Part shown: positions 1 to 12,600 of the stretch, piece after piece
How positions within the stretch are numbered: the stretch's first letter is position 1
How the letters are laid out: the number at the start of each line of letters is the position of its first letter
NCBI GenBank assembly: GCA_917880885.1
Contig: OU862920.1
Location: forward strand, 44,303,019-44,367,018
Direction: 5' to 3'
Length of the DNA stretch: 64,000 bases
From: Limnephilus marmoratus
Taxonomy: Eukaryota; Arthropoda; Insecta; Trichoptera; Limnephilidae
Position numbers and translations under genes: made by a program
The notes under the pieces: model-generated
Databases searched by the model: none
Told to the model about the DNA's origin: nothing
Seen by the model: only the letters and a program-made list of their open reading frames with translations

Positions 1-150
1 CTCCACTCCCCCCCCCTTCCTTCCCCCGTCCCGCGAACCCCCATCCCGAGTTCCCCTCCCTCCTCCCAGGTCCTCCTCCCCCCTCCCAGGTTCCCCTCCC
101 CCTCCCAGGTTCCCCTCCCCCATCTCTCCCTCCCTCCCGCTTTCCATAGC
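1..150. repeat. C/T-rich minisatellite
   Basis: Strongly C/T-biased stretch with a degenerate unit of about 20 bp, CCTCCCAGGTTCCCCTCCC, repeated at roughly 62-125. Confidence 0.7.
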
Positions 151-337
151 AATAGCCGCTTCCTCGCGTGCTACCAATAGCAATTTTTTATACAAATTTC
201 ATAATGCCAGAGCTCAACGGAAGTTTTATAAAAACCTTGATCATTTCTTTGATAGCAACTCAGTCCCTTTTACAAAGTTCACTAGGATTGTCAATCGAAA
301 TGAAACTATATCATCTGGTTTCACAATGTATCTTCCC

Positions 338-1490
338 AGGTCTCATTTCTCCTCTTCACTCATTGGTTCCCTAAAGGCCCCACAGGTAGGGTTGCCATCT
401 GTCCGGCTTTAGCCGGACATGTTTGGCTTTTTTAGGTCGTGTCCGGCTAAATATATGTCCGGCCTGTCCGGCTTTTGTTAGGCTTTTTGGTTCGCGCGGG
501 TTTTGTCTTCCGAACTTCTGAAATTGGCGGAATATTACTTTCAAAGAGTTTTCTCTTTAATAAACACCCAGTGGAGCAAGGAACGCAACAAATTGCAAAC
601 AATTGCTAAGATGGTGTACACATTGTATAATTTAAAAATGACATGTCAAGGATTTTATTAAATAATTTCCAAAGAAAACGACGTTTTGGATAAAGTAGGT
701 GAAAACGCCAAATGTACAAAATGGTAGATTTTTGTAATTTTTGAATAATTTGGAGAAGTCGAGATTTCATTTTAATTTATGTTTTTCGTTTTTTGTCCAC
801 AAAAATAAATGTGTTTCATTTTATATCTATTTAACGAAAAATTTTAGTCAACTGTTTAACCAGAAAAAAAAATATTTTGTTTGTTTTATAAGTTTAGTAT
901 GTCTACAGACAGAAGACTCGATATTTTTTATTTTGTTATTGACATTATTTTCTATACAAATGTCTACTGATGACAAGGATAAGACTGATTAATGATTGTT
1001 GTTATTAAATTGGTTAATGCGTGATTAATAAACAACTGTAACATAAACTGTAACTTGTAACAGATTTTTAATTATTATGTATAACAGTTATGTCCAAAAT
1101 TATGTACGTACGTCCGGCTTTTAGGGCAAAATGTCCGGCCTTTCAGAGCGCAGAATCAGGCTTTTTTATTTTGGAAGATGGCAACCCTACCCACAGGGGA
1201 AGAGTTCACAGAGATGGCCTCATTTCTCCTCTTCACTCCTACATGGTTCCCTGAAGGCCCCACACGGGAAGAGGACATCATCTCTCCATTTCACTCCTCC
1301 TTGGTTCTCCGATGGCCCATGCCGGAAGAATTCACTTCCCCTTGGTTCCCAGAAGGCCCCACAAGGGAAGAGTTCATGGAGGTGACCTCAGCTCTCCTCT
1401 CCACGGCATCTCCTCTTGGTTCCTTCCACAGGCCCCATGAAGGAAGTACACAGAGGTGGCCTCAGCACTCCTAGGTTCCACAAAGGCCCC
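338..1490. repeat. Minisatellite of about 60-75 bp, split by a hAT-type element
   Basis: Units contain GGTTCCC, AAGGCCCCACA, GGGAAGAG and TCTCCTCTTCACTCC in that order. They occur at 338-386 and again at 1190-1490 (about five decayed units). Removing the insert at 387-1189 and one copy of its target duplication restores continuity of the unit. Confidence 0.75.
387..1189. mobile_element. Non-autonomous hAT-like element (803 bp)
   Basis: TIRs start TAGGGTTGCCATC and end GATGGCAACCCTA, with GTCCGGC repeats just inside both ends. It is flanked by the exact 8-bp duplication CCCACAGG at 379-386 and 1190-1197, the hallmark length for hAT. No transposase frame survives inside. Confidence 0.85.
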
Positions 1491-1830
1491 TAGTTTTCGA
1501 ATGGTCCAATAGTTTTTTGTCCCACGAGTGACCAGGGAAATAGATGGTCCACTCCAGCAGAGCCCCGAGTGCTGGAGTAAAGTCTAAATACTCCGAGATG
1601 CGACCTTATTTCTCGGAGGCACCGTTCGTGACACAGTTCCCCAGGACATTCAGCCTGAGCACGGTGGCTCACACCTTAGCTTGAGATGGCTATTGCAGGT
1701 TTGTGGTTCCACTCCCTGAGCGACACCCGTAAATAAAAATTAAGTTTTTTTTTAATATACCTAATACATCTATTTTCAATTTTCGTGACATCTCTTGGGT
1801 CGCTAGTGACCAATTTCAGAAACATTGTAT

Positions 1831-1887
1831 GCGCGTGTGTGTGTGTGAGAGAGCGTGTGTGTGAGAGCATGTGTGTGAGAGAGAGAG
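1831..1887. repeat. GT/GA microsatellite
   Basis: Alternating GTGTGTGT and GAGAGA tracts. Confidence 0.85.
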
Positions 1888-2114
1888 CCACCAAAAATGG
1901 TAGAATGCATTGTCATCCACAACGAGTCTCTCTGCCGAGTTTCAGATTGATCACATGTCGGGAAGAGGGTTAATTTTCAAGATTTGAATTCATTCATTCA
2001 TACATTCACGGAAAAAAATATATTCTAATATTATGTAGGTACATATAAAAAAAATCTGCATTTGCTGTAAAACCTTTTTTCGTACAAACAAAACTTGGAG
2101 AGAGTCTACTCTCT

Positions 2115-2178
2115 AATTTTGAAAGATTTGGAAACTGACAGCACTCTAGTGCTCTCAGTTTCCAAATCTTTCAAAATT
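2115..2178. repeat. Perfect 24-bp inverted repeat (hairpin)
   Basis: Arms 2115-2138 and 2155-2178 are exact reverse complements around a 16-nt loop that is itself nearly palindromic (GCACT...AGTGC). A second small hairpin, AGAGAGTCTACTCTCT, sits immediately to the left. Confidence 0.85.
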
Positions 2179-2363
2179 GCAAAAACTACATGAAAATTTG
2201 CTTGCTTATTGTCAACAGCAATCAGCCAAAAATTTGATGACATCCTTCACTTAGACATCCTCGATTGGGGTTTGAACCCCTTTGTAATTAGACATACCTG
2301 CTCAGAATAATCCAAACTAATACAGGAGGAACTTACTGAATTATCCACAAACAAGAAGGTTTG

Positions 2364-2404
2364 TTTTACGCTCCCCTCGGGAAGGCCCAGAGGGGAGCGT
2401 AAAA
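2364..2404. repeat. Perfect 15-bp GC-rich hairpin
   Basis: Arms TTTTACGCTCCCCTC and GAGGGGAGCGTAAAA with an 11-nt loop. It resembles the paired ends of a very short TIR element. Confidence 0.7.
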
Positions 2405-2453
2405 GCCTGGAATCTAGAATTCTTTTAGTAAGTTTTTTTTTTAGTGAAACTTC

Positions 2454-2693
2454 TATAGCCCCGGTTGTGATTTGGAATTCGGATGAAACGGAAATGACGC
2501 ATTACCTGCGAAGCATCAAACTTTTTTCAAATTTCCTATTGGTTGAGAATTTGAGATATATAACGGAAATGACGCTAGGTCTGCGCTTATTGACCGATTT
2601 GATTATGACCTCACTTTTCAAGGCTCCTTGGTTCTTCATTGGTTGAGATTGTTTTGGTAAAGTTTCGCTTCTACTGCATGTTAACTGCACTCG
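2454..2693 (-). mobile_element. MITE family B, minus copy
   Basis: About 240 bp. Ends GTGAAACTTCTATAG and AAAGTTTCGCTTCTAC are imperfect inverted repeats. The interior (TTGGTTGAGA, GGAAATGACG, GATTATGACCTCACTTTT) matches the copies at 57025-57245 and 59036-59205 in reverse. Confidence 0.8.
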
Positions 2694-2899
2694 ATTTTTT
2701 AAGCCTATATGAAATACCGAAGATGATTGGTACCAAATAATAAAAATATATTATTAAAATGTTGACATTATTTCAATTTAATAAATACTCCTTGGCAAAG
2801 ATGCCGCAAATCCCACGGGATTTCTGAATTCTATCCCTCAATCCCGCGGGATCTGAAAATGTAATGTAAGTACTACTTCAAATATCTTAAAGTTTTATT

Positions 2900-4350
2900 T
2901 ATAACTACCAGAATTCCCGGCGTTGCCCGTGGTTACCAATGGTTTGGAGTGAAGTTTTGGGGTTGTTAATTAGAGTAAAGCGGGTGTAACTAGTTTTAAG
3001 ACGGAAATAGTAATATGTATTATCAGTAATTGTAATTATTTTGTATTTATTATACTTATATAGTGCAATTGCATGGCGTGAATTGACTAGATGATCATTT
3101 GTGGAAGAGTGTGTGAAAGGGTAAAGTTTTTCCTGTAGGAAAGATTTAACCCGGACATAAAATCTAAAGCCAGAAATCGTAAAACTTTATTTTTTTAGGT
3201 ATTTGATTCACTTCGTCGTCCCATGTCGCACTGTTCGCAAGTTCCACTTCGACGTCCCTGACTTCTTTTACCATTCACATCCACGTCATAGAATCTCTGA
3301 ACATTTCTTTCTTCGTTTCACCCGCCATCCAATTCCAAATAATTTAAGAATCTCTTTCGTAATTGTATCCTCGACTTCTTCAGCCATGCACTTCCATCTC
3401 ACACATTCTCCCTTTACAGGAGTGTGAAGAAAAGATTCTTCATTCATCATATTCGCTTGATTGTGCCATGTCTTCCTTCGGCACCCCTGACTTTATTTAC
3501 CATTCACTTCCATGTCATAGGTTCTTCTTACACATCTTTCTACCTTCGTCACATACGCCTAATTTTACCACACAAAACAAAATTGTTTCACTTGATCGTC
3601 CCATATCTTCCTCGTGCGAACCCGACTTCATCTACCTCTTTCTTCATTCATCAGAATATCTCATTTTGCCATAAATAATTATTACACACATACGGACATT
3701 GCCTTTTGTTTATATAAATAGATATATATAAACAAAATATAGCCGAAGTCCCGGGTGTTTTTCGAAATCAGATATAGCCAGTAATTTTCCTCTAAATTTG
3801 AATGCCAAGTGGGCTTAATTTCATTGTGTGTTGTCAAAGGGATGGGGGTTGCATTTGAATATCTTTGGATGGGGGAAATTTTTCGAAAGCTTATGAAAAC
3901 TTCCTCTTATTTTGGAAAAATTCACAATCTCGAAATAAAACTGAAGATTTGAGAACTGAAGAACACTTCTGTATATATATTAAAAGATGTCCCCGGCGTT
4001 GCCCGGGCTTTGTGCAGAGTTTTTCGAAATCAGATGTAGCCAATAATTTGCCCCTATTTTTAAACGTCAAGTTTGCAAAATTTCATCAAAAAGTATCAAT
4101 ACACAGCTATTAGGGATGGAAAAGTGGGATGGGGGTGTTTTTTCGAAATATTATTTAGACAATGATCCTCCACTTATTTTAGAGGTCAAGTGTGCAAAAT
4201 TTCATCAACCTCGGAATAAAATTGTAAATTTGCATTCAAATCAAATCCACGCAGCCACGCCATCAGCTCGAAAATCAACTTTACATATTAGAAGATATAT
4301 TTTTACATCACCGTTCACCATTCAAGACATCAAAGTTAAATTTGTAATTT
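2900..4350. repeat. Degenerate dispersed repeat with CCCGGCGTTGCCCG boxes
   Basis: CCCGGCGTTGCCCG occurs at 2916-2929 and 3993-4006 and decayed near 3745. Around the last two is a duplicated section with TTTTTCGAAATCAGAT, TAGCCA and TGGGATGGGGGT. It is an old transposon-derived repeat of unassigned class; 3190-3680 lies within this span. Confidence 0.5.
3190..3680. repeat. Degenerate tandem sequence
   Basis: About four decayed units of roughly 120-130 bp sharing GTCCCATGTC, CTGACTTCATTTACCATTC and TTCTTTCTTCGT. Short open frames here come from this repetition; no protein is recognised. Confidence 0.5.
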
Positions 4351-4641
4351 AGCTATGATGCAGTTGTGTAGAGTTATTTCACTTGGGGGTTCATGGTCAG
4401 AATTTTTTTTTTGTAAAAGTGGTCCATGGGCGTAATAAGTTTGGGAACCGCTGTTTTAAACCTTCATCCATAGTCTTGGAGGTTTTCACAATATTTGAAT
4501 CTATGTGTTTTTTAATTGTGTAGGTGGTAAGATTTATATTATAAAAATATATATTGTCAACTACTACTACCATTTTCCAATATTTCCTCACAGCATTTAC
4601 AGTGACTTCAGTAATTTTATTAAAACAGTGAAACCCTCTTA

Positions 4642-4835
4642 AGGGGCCATCCATAAATTACGTCACACCTTAAGGGGGGGGGGGGGGGGAGTAGAGAAGT
4701 GTGGCAATGTGTGACAAGGGGTATGGGGGGTCATCAGCTCTGTGACGTCACATGTAAAAATAATTGAACTACTGTTTTGATTAGTTTTAGATGTAAAATT
4801 GCAAATATGTGTGACGTAATTTATGGATGGCCCCT
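4642..4835. mobile_element. MITE with 26-bp TIRs
   Basis: Begins AGGGGCCATCCATAAATTAC and ends with its reverse complement, the match extending through GTCACAC. A G-run of about 16 follows the left TIR. Confidence 0.85.
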
Positions 4836-4871
4836 AAGAAGTGTTCCAAGGGATCCCAAAAAACTAACTTC

Positions 4872-5218
4872 AAGGTTAAACATCACCTACGTTATAATCT
4901 ACGCATTCACAGATGGCGTCAATTAAATTATTTTAGGTTTTTAACACTTTTTGCACGTTTTGCTTTAAAATATTGAGATGAATTAATTGTTTGCGCCCGT
5001 ACATATTTAATATGAATAAAAGTAAATAGTTTTGTCTATAAACAAAGCCAAACCTTTCAAGAAAGGCTGAAAAATACAATATTGTATTGAGTCACCGATA
5101 CAAAATTGAATTTTTCAGCCCTTAAAGCGTAACGTGCAAAAAGTATTAAAAACCTAAAATTATTTAATCGGTGCCATCTGTGAATGCGCAGATTATAACG
5201 TACGTGACGTTTAACCTT
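4872..5218. mobile_element. Hairpin MITE with TIRs of about 88 bp
   Basis: The left end AAGGTTAAACATCACCTACG and the right end CGTACGTGACGTTTAACCTT pair almost completely for about 88 bp, including GCATTCACAGATGGC against GCCATCTGTGAATGC. Confidence 0.85.
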
Positions 5219-5332
5219 AAGCAGGAATGCCTTTACGTGGGAAAAATTGGGCCAGTTTTGGGCCGAGGTACAGAAAAAACAAACTTCTTAAGCCATGAAA
5301 CTTCGAGAGAACTTTCTAAAAGGGTTTCACTG

Positions 5333-8300
5333 TAATATGAACGCGACAAAAAAAACAAAACATTTAAAGTCCGAAACATTTATTTTTAAACATAAGCAAA
5401 TACAAGATCATTCAACTGTTATAATACATTTCTCAAGTACCTACATACATTTAAAATATCAATGAGACAGAAAACACCAATAATAACATATAAATATGTT
5501 GTAAAAACCACCTTTCCTTCTGCAACACTCAATGAGAAGTCATTCTTTATTTTAAAAAAGTCCATTCATGGTTTCAACATTTTTGCTTCATCAGCTACAG
5601 TGTTCGGGATTCGTGTAAATTTGACATATTCAAAATAAGCATCAAATAAAAAATCTTTGCAAACTGACCTGAAAATATCACTAGTTAAAGAGATGTATAA
5701 ATCGAAATAGTCTCTCAATTATTCTGGGAGGATAATATCATTTTGATTTTGGTAGACCAGGGTTATTTTCTGTTATTAGTTAGGACTGAATGTCAAATGT
5801 GTTTAAATTTTTTTAATAGTTTTTATCAAGGATTTATTGACACAACATTTAAAGAGAGTTATAAATTATTCAAACATGTAGGAATGCTTTAAATTAATAT
5901 TAACACATAGGTTTACTGAAATTTTTGCTGCCATTTGTATAACTATTCCTCAATCCGGTTAATGCTATCCCAGATAAGAGAGAGTCTACTTGTTATACAT
6001 TTACAAGGAAACATTCTTATTTGATAGATTGGAGACCACAAGGATAATATTGTATATTCAGCAATGATTGATATTTTATGCAATGCAGAAAAGTTTAGTG
6101 ACCCCATTTTATCGATGGTATTTTGGTTCAATTTCCAAATGAATATTCTCTAACACATAAACCTCTACAATGAGATCTTCAAATACGAGAAGCCTTATGT
6201 TTATAAATGAGAAGAAGCATTATTATTATTATTTGTATTTTCAAAATTACCAAAAAAAAAACTTTTACATATAAACATGTCTTTACAATATTAGCCTACT
6301 TTATGGCACAAAAAAGGTAAAAGTACTTAATAATATATATGTTTTTATATAAAAAATAAATATAAAACTTTACATTGAAAAATTCAAACACTCCCGTCGA
6401 TCATCTTTCTCTATCACGTTCATCACTTTCTTTTTCAACCCAACAACACCTGGAGTGACGATAAATGGATATTTCTAATTCATAGAAGGTTACTTTATTT
6501 CCTAAGATATATTTTATCTCTTTAAAATAACCACCATACATAATCTTCTTTCACACAATTATTTTATAATACGAGAAAAAAAGATTGAATATCACATTGA
6601 ATTTTACTTATTTTAAGCAATAAATACAGTAGGATTTTAAGTATAAAAGTCAACTGTTGATAGTAGTATACAGCATATTAAATTAATGTTTATAAAATTC
6701 ATTTGTTTATAAACGAGACATATATTTCGGGCAACCCCAGCAAACAATGGTAGATATCATTCACCGTTATGAATTTCATTTAAAAAGGAACTGTATTGTG
6801 TGGCTGCAACCACCTGAGGAATGTCTATGGTATTCAAACGGTTGCCGAGTCCTTATGTACTATTCATGAATGTTTCTGTTTACGGGGAAGACACAATCCT
6901 CAACAAATCATGTAACACATATCTGGATACATTTATTACCGGAACATTTGTGTAATTATCATTAACGAATACAGTATATATATTTATATCATTTACACAC
7001 AATGCTGGACTGTTTTCAAGTTTTACCAACTGAAAGTAAAGCAAACTGAAATTAGGACAATGGAAATATGGCTTCCCTTCCAATTCTATTTTATTATTGG
7101 ATCACTCAATTATTTACAATTCCTTTTTCAATATTGTACGCCAAACGGCTGATTTTCTAATAGTCAATTAATTAATTACGTGAATTTATAATATTTTAGC
7201 TACACACTCAACACAGATCATTTTAACAGTCATTTCATTATAATATGATAGATTAATTAAATATTTTACTGCTGTTGAGTTCTAGACTCAGTTTTAATAG
7301 AATCGAATAATAACACTGAGTCCGATGTACCGAGTACCGAGTCCTCTTCTGATCTCAACTTCGATGATTCCGCAGACTCCATTCATCAGTTGAGAGACAG
7401 GGGCACAATAATACAATATTCTTTTACTTTTGAAAATATTATGATATATCAGTCATAAGTTTCCTAAATAACATTTTCTATACTCTCAATATATTTCACT
7501 AATATAAAATTTTAAGGCAGGGAATTTTAATGAAATATGCAATTCTATTTGCTGTTAATCAGCAGCGATTGGCTGCTTTTATAATTCCTACGGTAATGAC
7601 ACGGCGACGGCAACAACATGCTGCATCTTATTTCTTTAATACAAGTGAGTGAGATGTATGTTAATGATTGTTTTTTTCCTAAGAGGGAACATATTCCTAC
7701 AACTGTTTGTCTCACTATTACTTAGTGTAGGAAGGAGACGCAGCATTGTTGTGATAAAAAACGTAAATTTTTGCCTTTTTTGTAGGAATAATAAAAGTGC
7801 CCTTTGGAAAGTCTAATTAATCGGAGAAGACAACTTAGCAAGCATTAAAGCGAAATTTACTACAAACTGTTTTTTTTGTTGTTGATAATGTTGTATTCAA
7901 GGTAATTTGGAAAAGGGTTTAAATCCAGAAAAATTCCCTGTTAATACAGTTTGTTAGAACATTTTTTCTTAACCATTAGCTTTGATGCACAAAATGAGAA
8001 TCTGCTTAATCTGTTTATATATATATATACAATATTAAGTCTTGACATCTCGGGACGATTGAGTAATAAATTCATTTGGCCCTGTTTGTCTTATTAGACC
8101 ATTCCTTCAACTAACACATTCTTCAGATTCCATTTTAAATCTTTCAGATTGCAAATGTCAAACTACCTCTATTCAATACATCAGAACAATCCATCGAGAC
8201 TCTCAAAAATACATAAACCTAACTATTAATTATCAACCTTCAGTATAATTCACTGTTCAATATGGACCAGCAGTAGTAATTTTCCTCCGTAAAGAAGTAT

Positions 8301-8620
8301 TTAATAATAATTTACTATAATAATCGGAAGGACAAATGCTTGTTGTAATTACAATTTCTGAAAGTAGTTTGTCATTAATTTGTTAAAACTTTGTAATATA
8401 AAATGGAAATGAATTACTTCCAGATTTTACATATAAAACAAAACACTGTATTTCAATTGAAACAGTAACACCTTATCTACAAGAGTAATTTCTTATTCTT
8501 AACCATTACTTATAGTAAACATTTGGCTTGAAAATTAATTTTAAATAAATCAGTAAAAAAAAGTCTATGCACATCATTGGTATTAATTATTGTATATTAC
8601 AGGAAATGTAATAATTGAGT
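5333..8620 (-). other. 3' flank and probable 3' UTR of pico
   Basis: About 3.3 kb of AT-rich, largely non-repetitive sequence directly downstream of the pico stop. There are several minus-strand AATAAA signals (plus TTTATT), for example near 5376, 6491 and 7630, so the polyadenylation site cannot be fixed. No gene is clear; a 38-codon minus ORF at 7266-7382 is discussed under findings. Confidence 0.4.
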
Positions 8621-9634
8621 TTAACGCAACTTTTGTACGGGTAATGTGGTCAGCTGCGTCGTATCACTTCGTTTGGGGGGAGGAGGGGGAGGCCTTTTCT
8701 TGGACATGGACATCCTGTTCTCCGTTCCTCGCTGCAAGAGGTTGTCCAATGGGGTGATACTATCAGCAATACTCAGCACTTGGCCACTGGTAGCGTATTC
8801 TACAACGTCGTCCTCTTGGGTCTTAATGACATTCTCATACAGATTGTCCGCCGGAACTAATCCAGTGTGACCGTAATGTTCTTGCACCCAGTTACAAACA
8901 TTGGCCTCTTTATAATCTTCCGTCAAAACTGGATATTCTCGAAAACCAAGAACTTCATGAGGAGTCGTGGTCGGTTCGAGTTTACACTTCTGGGACACCT
9001 GCCATTTCTTTTTCATAACTCTCTGCAAGTCTTTGATGAAATCTACGGGGGGGTTGGAGGTAGAGTCTGATAACTTTTTTGGAGATGTCGATAATCTGGT
9101 GTTGTCGTTTCTCTTAGGAGGTGACGGCTTGATGGGGAGAGTGGGAGGGGAAGAGCAGTGTAAATCTGTTGCTGGCAGAGAAAAGGTTATCTTTTTGTTT
9201 TTCTTATTAGGGGAACACGGAGCTACCGTAATCATGTTGTAGTCTGCCGAGCTAGTGGGTTTCCTCAGTACCACGGGTGATCCAGACTCGGTATAATGAG
9301 TATTAGTACTTTCGTCAAAGCTCACGGATTTATTGTTGTGACCCAAAGATTTTGTGCCGTCAATATGAATTGGGGGTTTTCTAAGCATAACTGGGCTGGT
9401 TATTTGGTTTGTAGCTTTCATTTGCATTTCTGCGAGACAGGATGCATAAATACCAGAATTCAGACTACTGTGCGAGGATTTTGTTTGGATCCCTGACATA
9501 TTTTGATTATCTTTATCTATTTCACCGTATATATTATTACTGTGACTACTGCTGGACTGAGACAAGCGAGTATTTATTCCTGGATCTCTTTGAACTCCCA
9601 TTGGTTGGGTCAAACTCGAAACTAGTTGATTGAC
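8621..9634 (-). CDS. pico: pico terminal exon with conserved C-terminal block and stop
   Basis: Residues 867-1203 and the stop codon at 8621-8623. It starts VNQLVSSLTQPMGVQ after acceptor attgtttcag. The first two thirds are Ser/Asn-rich with two copies of PVxLRKP (SPVMLRKPP and SPVVLRKPT) spaced about 40 residues apart. About residues 1061-1135 form a conserved-looking block: DFIKDLQRVMKKKWQVSQKC, then PHEVLGFREYP and NWVQEHYGHTGLVPADNLYE. It ends with RPPPPPPKRSD, a likely SH3 or EVH1 docking site. I recall the KKKWQV block from insect pico proteins; its partner is unknown to me. Confidence 0.93.
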   Translation of the reverse strand, partial: VNQLVSSLTQPMGVQRDPGINTRLSQSSSSHSNNIYGEIDKDNQNMSGIQTKSSHSSLNSGIYASCLAEMQMKATNQITSPVMLRKPPIHIDGTKSLGHNNKSVSFDESTNTHYTESGSPVVLRKPTSSADYNMITVAPCSPNKKNKKITFSLPATDLHCSSPPTLPIKPSPPKRNDNTRLSTSPKKLSDSTSNPPVDFIKDLQRVMKKKWQVSQKCKLEPTTTPHEVLGFREYPVLTEDYKEANVCNWVQEHYGHTGLVPADNLYENVIKTQEDDVVEYATSGQVLSIADSITPLDNLLQRGTENRMSMSKKRPPPPPPKRSDTTQLTTLPVQKLR

Positions 9635-12600
9635 CTGAAACAATAAAAGTCATCCAACATTGTAAAATATGTACACCATAAGAAAAAATTATTTGACTTC
9701 GTATAACAAATTGTGAAAGTGTGACTATTTTTGATAACTTACAATTTCAGAGACACTAACTCGGGACACCTCTGGACTCAGTGGAGTATATTTTGTCACA
9801 TTGTCAGCAGACTCGGGGCAGGAAGAAAAAGCTTCTGCTGGGGGTGGTGGTAGACTCATCAGACTTAGCTGCGAACCTGTTATATCATATCCTGGAAATA
9901 AATAAAGACAAAACATTACATCATTGAAGAATCACAATGTCATCATAACATTAAGGGAACCATATTTTATCAAAAGTATATTATATTATATAGGTATTAC
10001 TATTATATTTTTATTTTAGCTACACTATGTGATAATAATCAAATTTTTTATTCAGTTTGCTTCAAATTTATAAAAAGTGTAGAAAAGAATATCAAATGTA
10101 AGTTACCTTCCATGGCTGAATCAACTATTGGCGGAGGGGGCGGAGGAAGGGAGTCCAAGCTGAAGGTAGAACAGAACATCGGATCTAGAGCGGAATTTTT
10201 GCTTCTCAGATGCTCAATAGTTCTGTTGTATTGCAGAGATTCCGGGGGCGGTGGTAAGGGCATGTCAGAGAGATCTTCAGAAGACGCAGAAAACTGGAAA
10301 TTATTGGTTATGGCATTCTGTGATGGCGGAAGAACAGAATTATTTATTATATTTTCTTTAGGATTCCAAACATCTCTTGCTTCATTTATCGAATTTCCAT
10401 TAGCTATGCCGGGGTTTGTTATGTAACCTAACAGTATCCCAGTGGTTGGCAGAATTTCTCCCTTATTCGTCTTGTAAAATCCAGGAAAGTTAAGGGATCC
10501 AGAGTAAGCACTCTGCTTTGCGTTATCTGGAGAATCTATGGATGAAGAGACTTTTCCATTCAATTGCGCTTCGAAGATGGACTCTGATTTTGGCATCATA
10601 ACTGTTGGGGTATTGCATCCGCTGCTAGAGTTGCGCGATGATGACATAGATTCTGCAATAGAAATACGAGGATCAGTATCACCATAACAATAATAACACT
10701 TAATGCCGTCGATATCATGTGACCAATGTTACTTACCAATAGATCCTCGCTGATGAAGAGTGATTCTCTTCAGGGTGCCGGAGTTGTTTCCATCTTCAGC
10801 ATTAGACATTGTTTGATTAGACTTTCTCCGAGAGTGCCTTCTGGTTAAAGTACCTAAACAAAATAATATACATTATATAGGGATTTTTATACATTTTCAA
10901 TAAGGTTGAAAATAGGCTTAAAGGTAAACTGGTAAATAAGGTAAATGTGATCAAAATTTATACCTGAAGTTGTGTATCCAGAAGAGTTCAGTGATCCGCT
11001 TGACGAATGGTCACTATTACTGTTGATGCTATGGTGAGAAGAGGATGTCGCCAAATCAACCATCTCTTTCAGCTGTCTGGTCATGGATGTGAGTGGGAGA
11101 TTTGGTTTCATGGATGGTTTCCGTTTAATTGTTCCTGTAATTAAAAATTATTGTTTTATTAGTTGGCAATTCCAATATGATACACTTGATATTATGTACA
11201 CTCCATAGAAAAGATTTTAAATACTCATTGAAAGTGCAATGGAAGATAATACATCGTTGAAAGTGCAATGGCAAAGGCATCATAAAAGAAGACTAAATTT
11301 CTTCAAGACAAACTTGTTCTTGAAATTTAGTGAATAAAAGTGTAACGAGACGAATCGCACAAGCTCGAATCCTACGAGCTCACACCTAATACGACATCCT
11401 TGTCTATAAATGGAGGACGTCGTAGATCTGGTATTGGCCACGCAGCCCGTAGTTCACCAATCAGAGGCTTGCCTACGAGCTACCTACCGAATGACATACC
11501 ATGGGCAGCTTATTTAAGCAGATGCACGGCCTTGAACCAGTAGAGATATCACAAACCGATATTAGGCTCAAGACCTGATAAAGGTAGCGATAGGTCCCTT
11601 CCAGTGAGGTCATAAAGATGTTCTAGGTTCAGTACCTGATACTGAAAGCGTGATGTTTTTTTTCTTCAGTAAGATTGAAGAGTACCTAAAAATTGGTCCA
11701 TCCTGGGAGGGGGGGTGCCGTGTTCATGTATACAATACTTTGGTGACAATATCCTTCGTAAATTTTTTTCCACGGTCGAGTGTCACCCCCCTGTCGGGTG
11801 GCACCCGGGGCGAACTGCCCCCCCTCACTACGCCACTGCCTAGAGGAATTCTTTATCTTTCATACAGAGTTCAGAGATAGCGCGCAGTGTCACCTATCCC
11901 GCAAATGTAGTTTTATTGTATTATATACGAGGGCTGTCCGTAAAATAAGGTCTCCAAGCGCGAGATCCGAGTAAACTTGCGTGAAGCCTGGTTTCCCTAC
12001 GCCAAACCCCACAACGCTGCACTCTCTGCGACACTTAGTCTCGGCGTGGCAACCGTTCGCGATGAAGCTTCCGCTCGCCGCCCCCGCCAAGTGTGAATTA
12101 CGCTCTATAATTATTGTTTTTGTGAAACAAACAAAACCCCAATAGGAATTCATTCTCTACTACTTGAAGTGTACGGAAACAGTGTATGAGTGTGAAAACG
12201 TGCGCAAATGGTGCAGAGAATTTAAAAGCGTGTCGGACGGCCATCAGTTTCAGATGAAAAAATTGTCAAAGTGAAAATAACAATGATTGCAAATCGATCT
12301 GTGATATGATCCCTGATGTCAGTAAGACCACTATTGACAAGATTTTGACAAAAAATTTAGGAGACCATAAAGTCTGCCCAAGGTGGGTCCCAAAATGCTC
12401 ACCGAAGATCACAAACAACAACGGGTTGAAGCAGCCCGCGAATTCCTTGAGTGCTACGACATCGATGGCGAAGAATTCTTGAACTCAATTATGACTGGGG
12501 ACGAGACCCGGATACATTACACGACCCCAGAGACAAAGGAACAATCCCAATGGCATCATTCAGATTCGCCGAAGCAAAGTTTAAAAATGAATTACAGAGC

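Larger units (their letters stand above)
4626..5332. mobile_element. Outer TIR element carrying two nested MITEs
   Basis: Ends CAGTGAAACCCTCTTA and AAAAGGGTTTCACTG are inverted repeats. Within it sit complete elements at 4642-4835 and 4872-5218. The CAGTGAAACC start recalls pogo/Tigger-type TIRs (inference). Confidence 0.6.

Noticed and set aside
8646..9633. Plus-strand ORFs opposite the pico terminal exon
   Set aside because: They are antisense shadows of a long, conserved minus-strand exon.
10112..10426. Gly-rich plus-strand ORF (GGGGGGRE)
   Set aside because: It is the complement of the LPPPP motifs of pico exon m.
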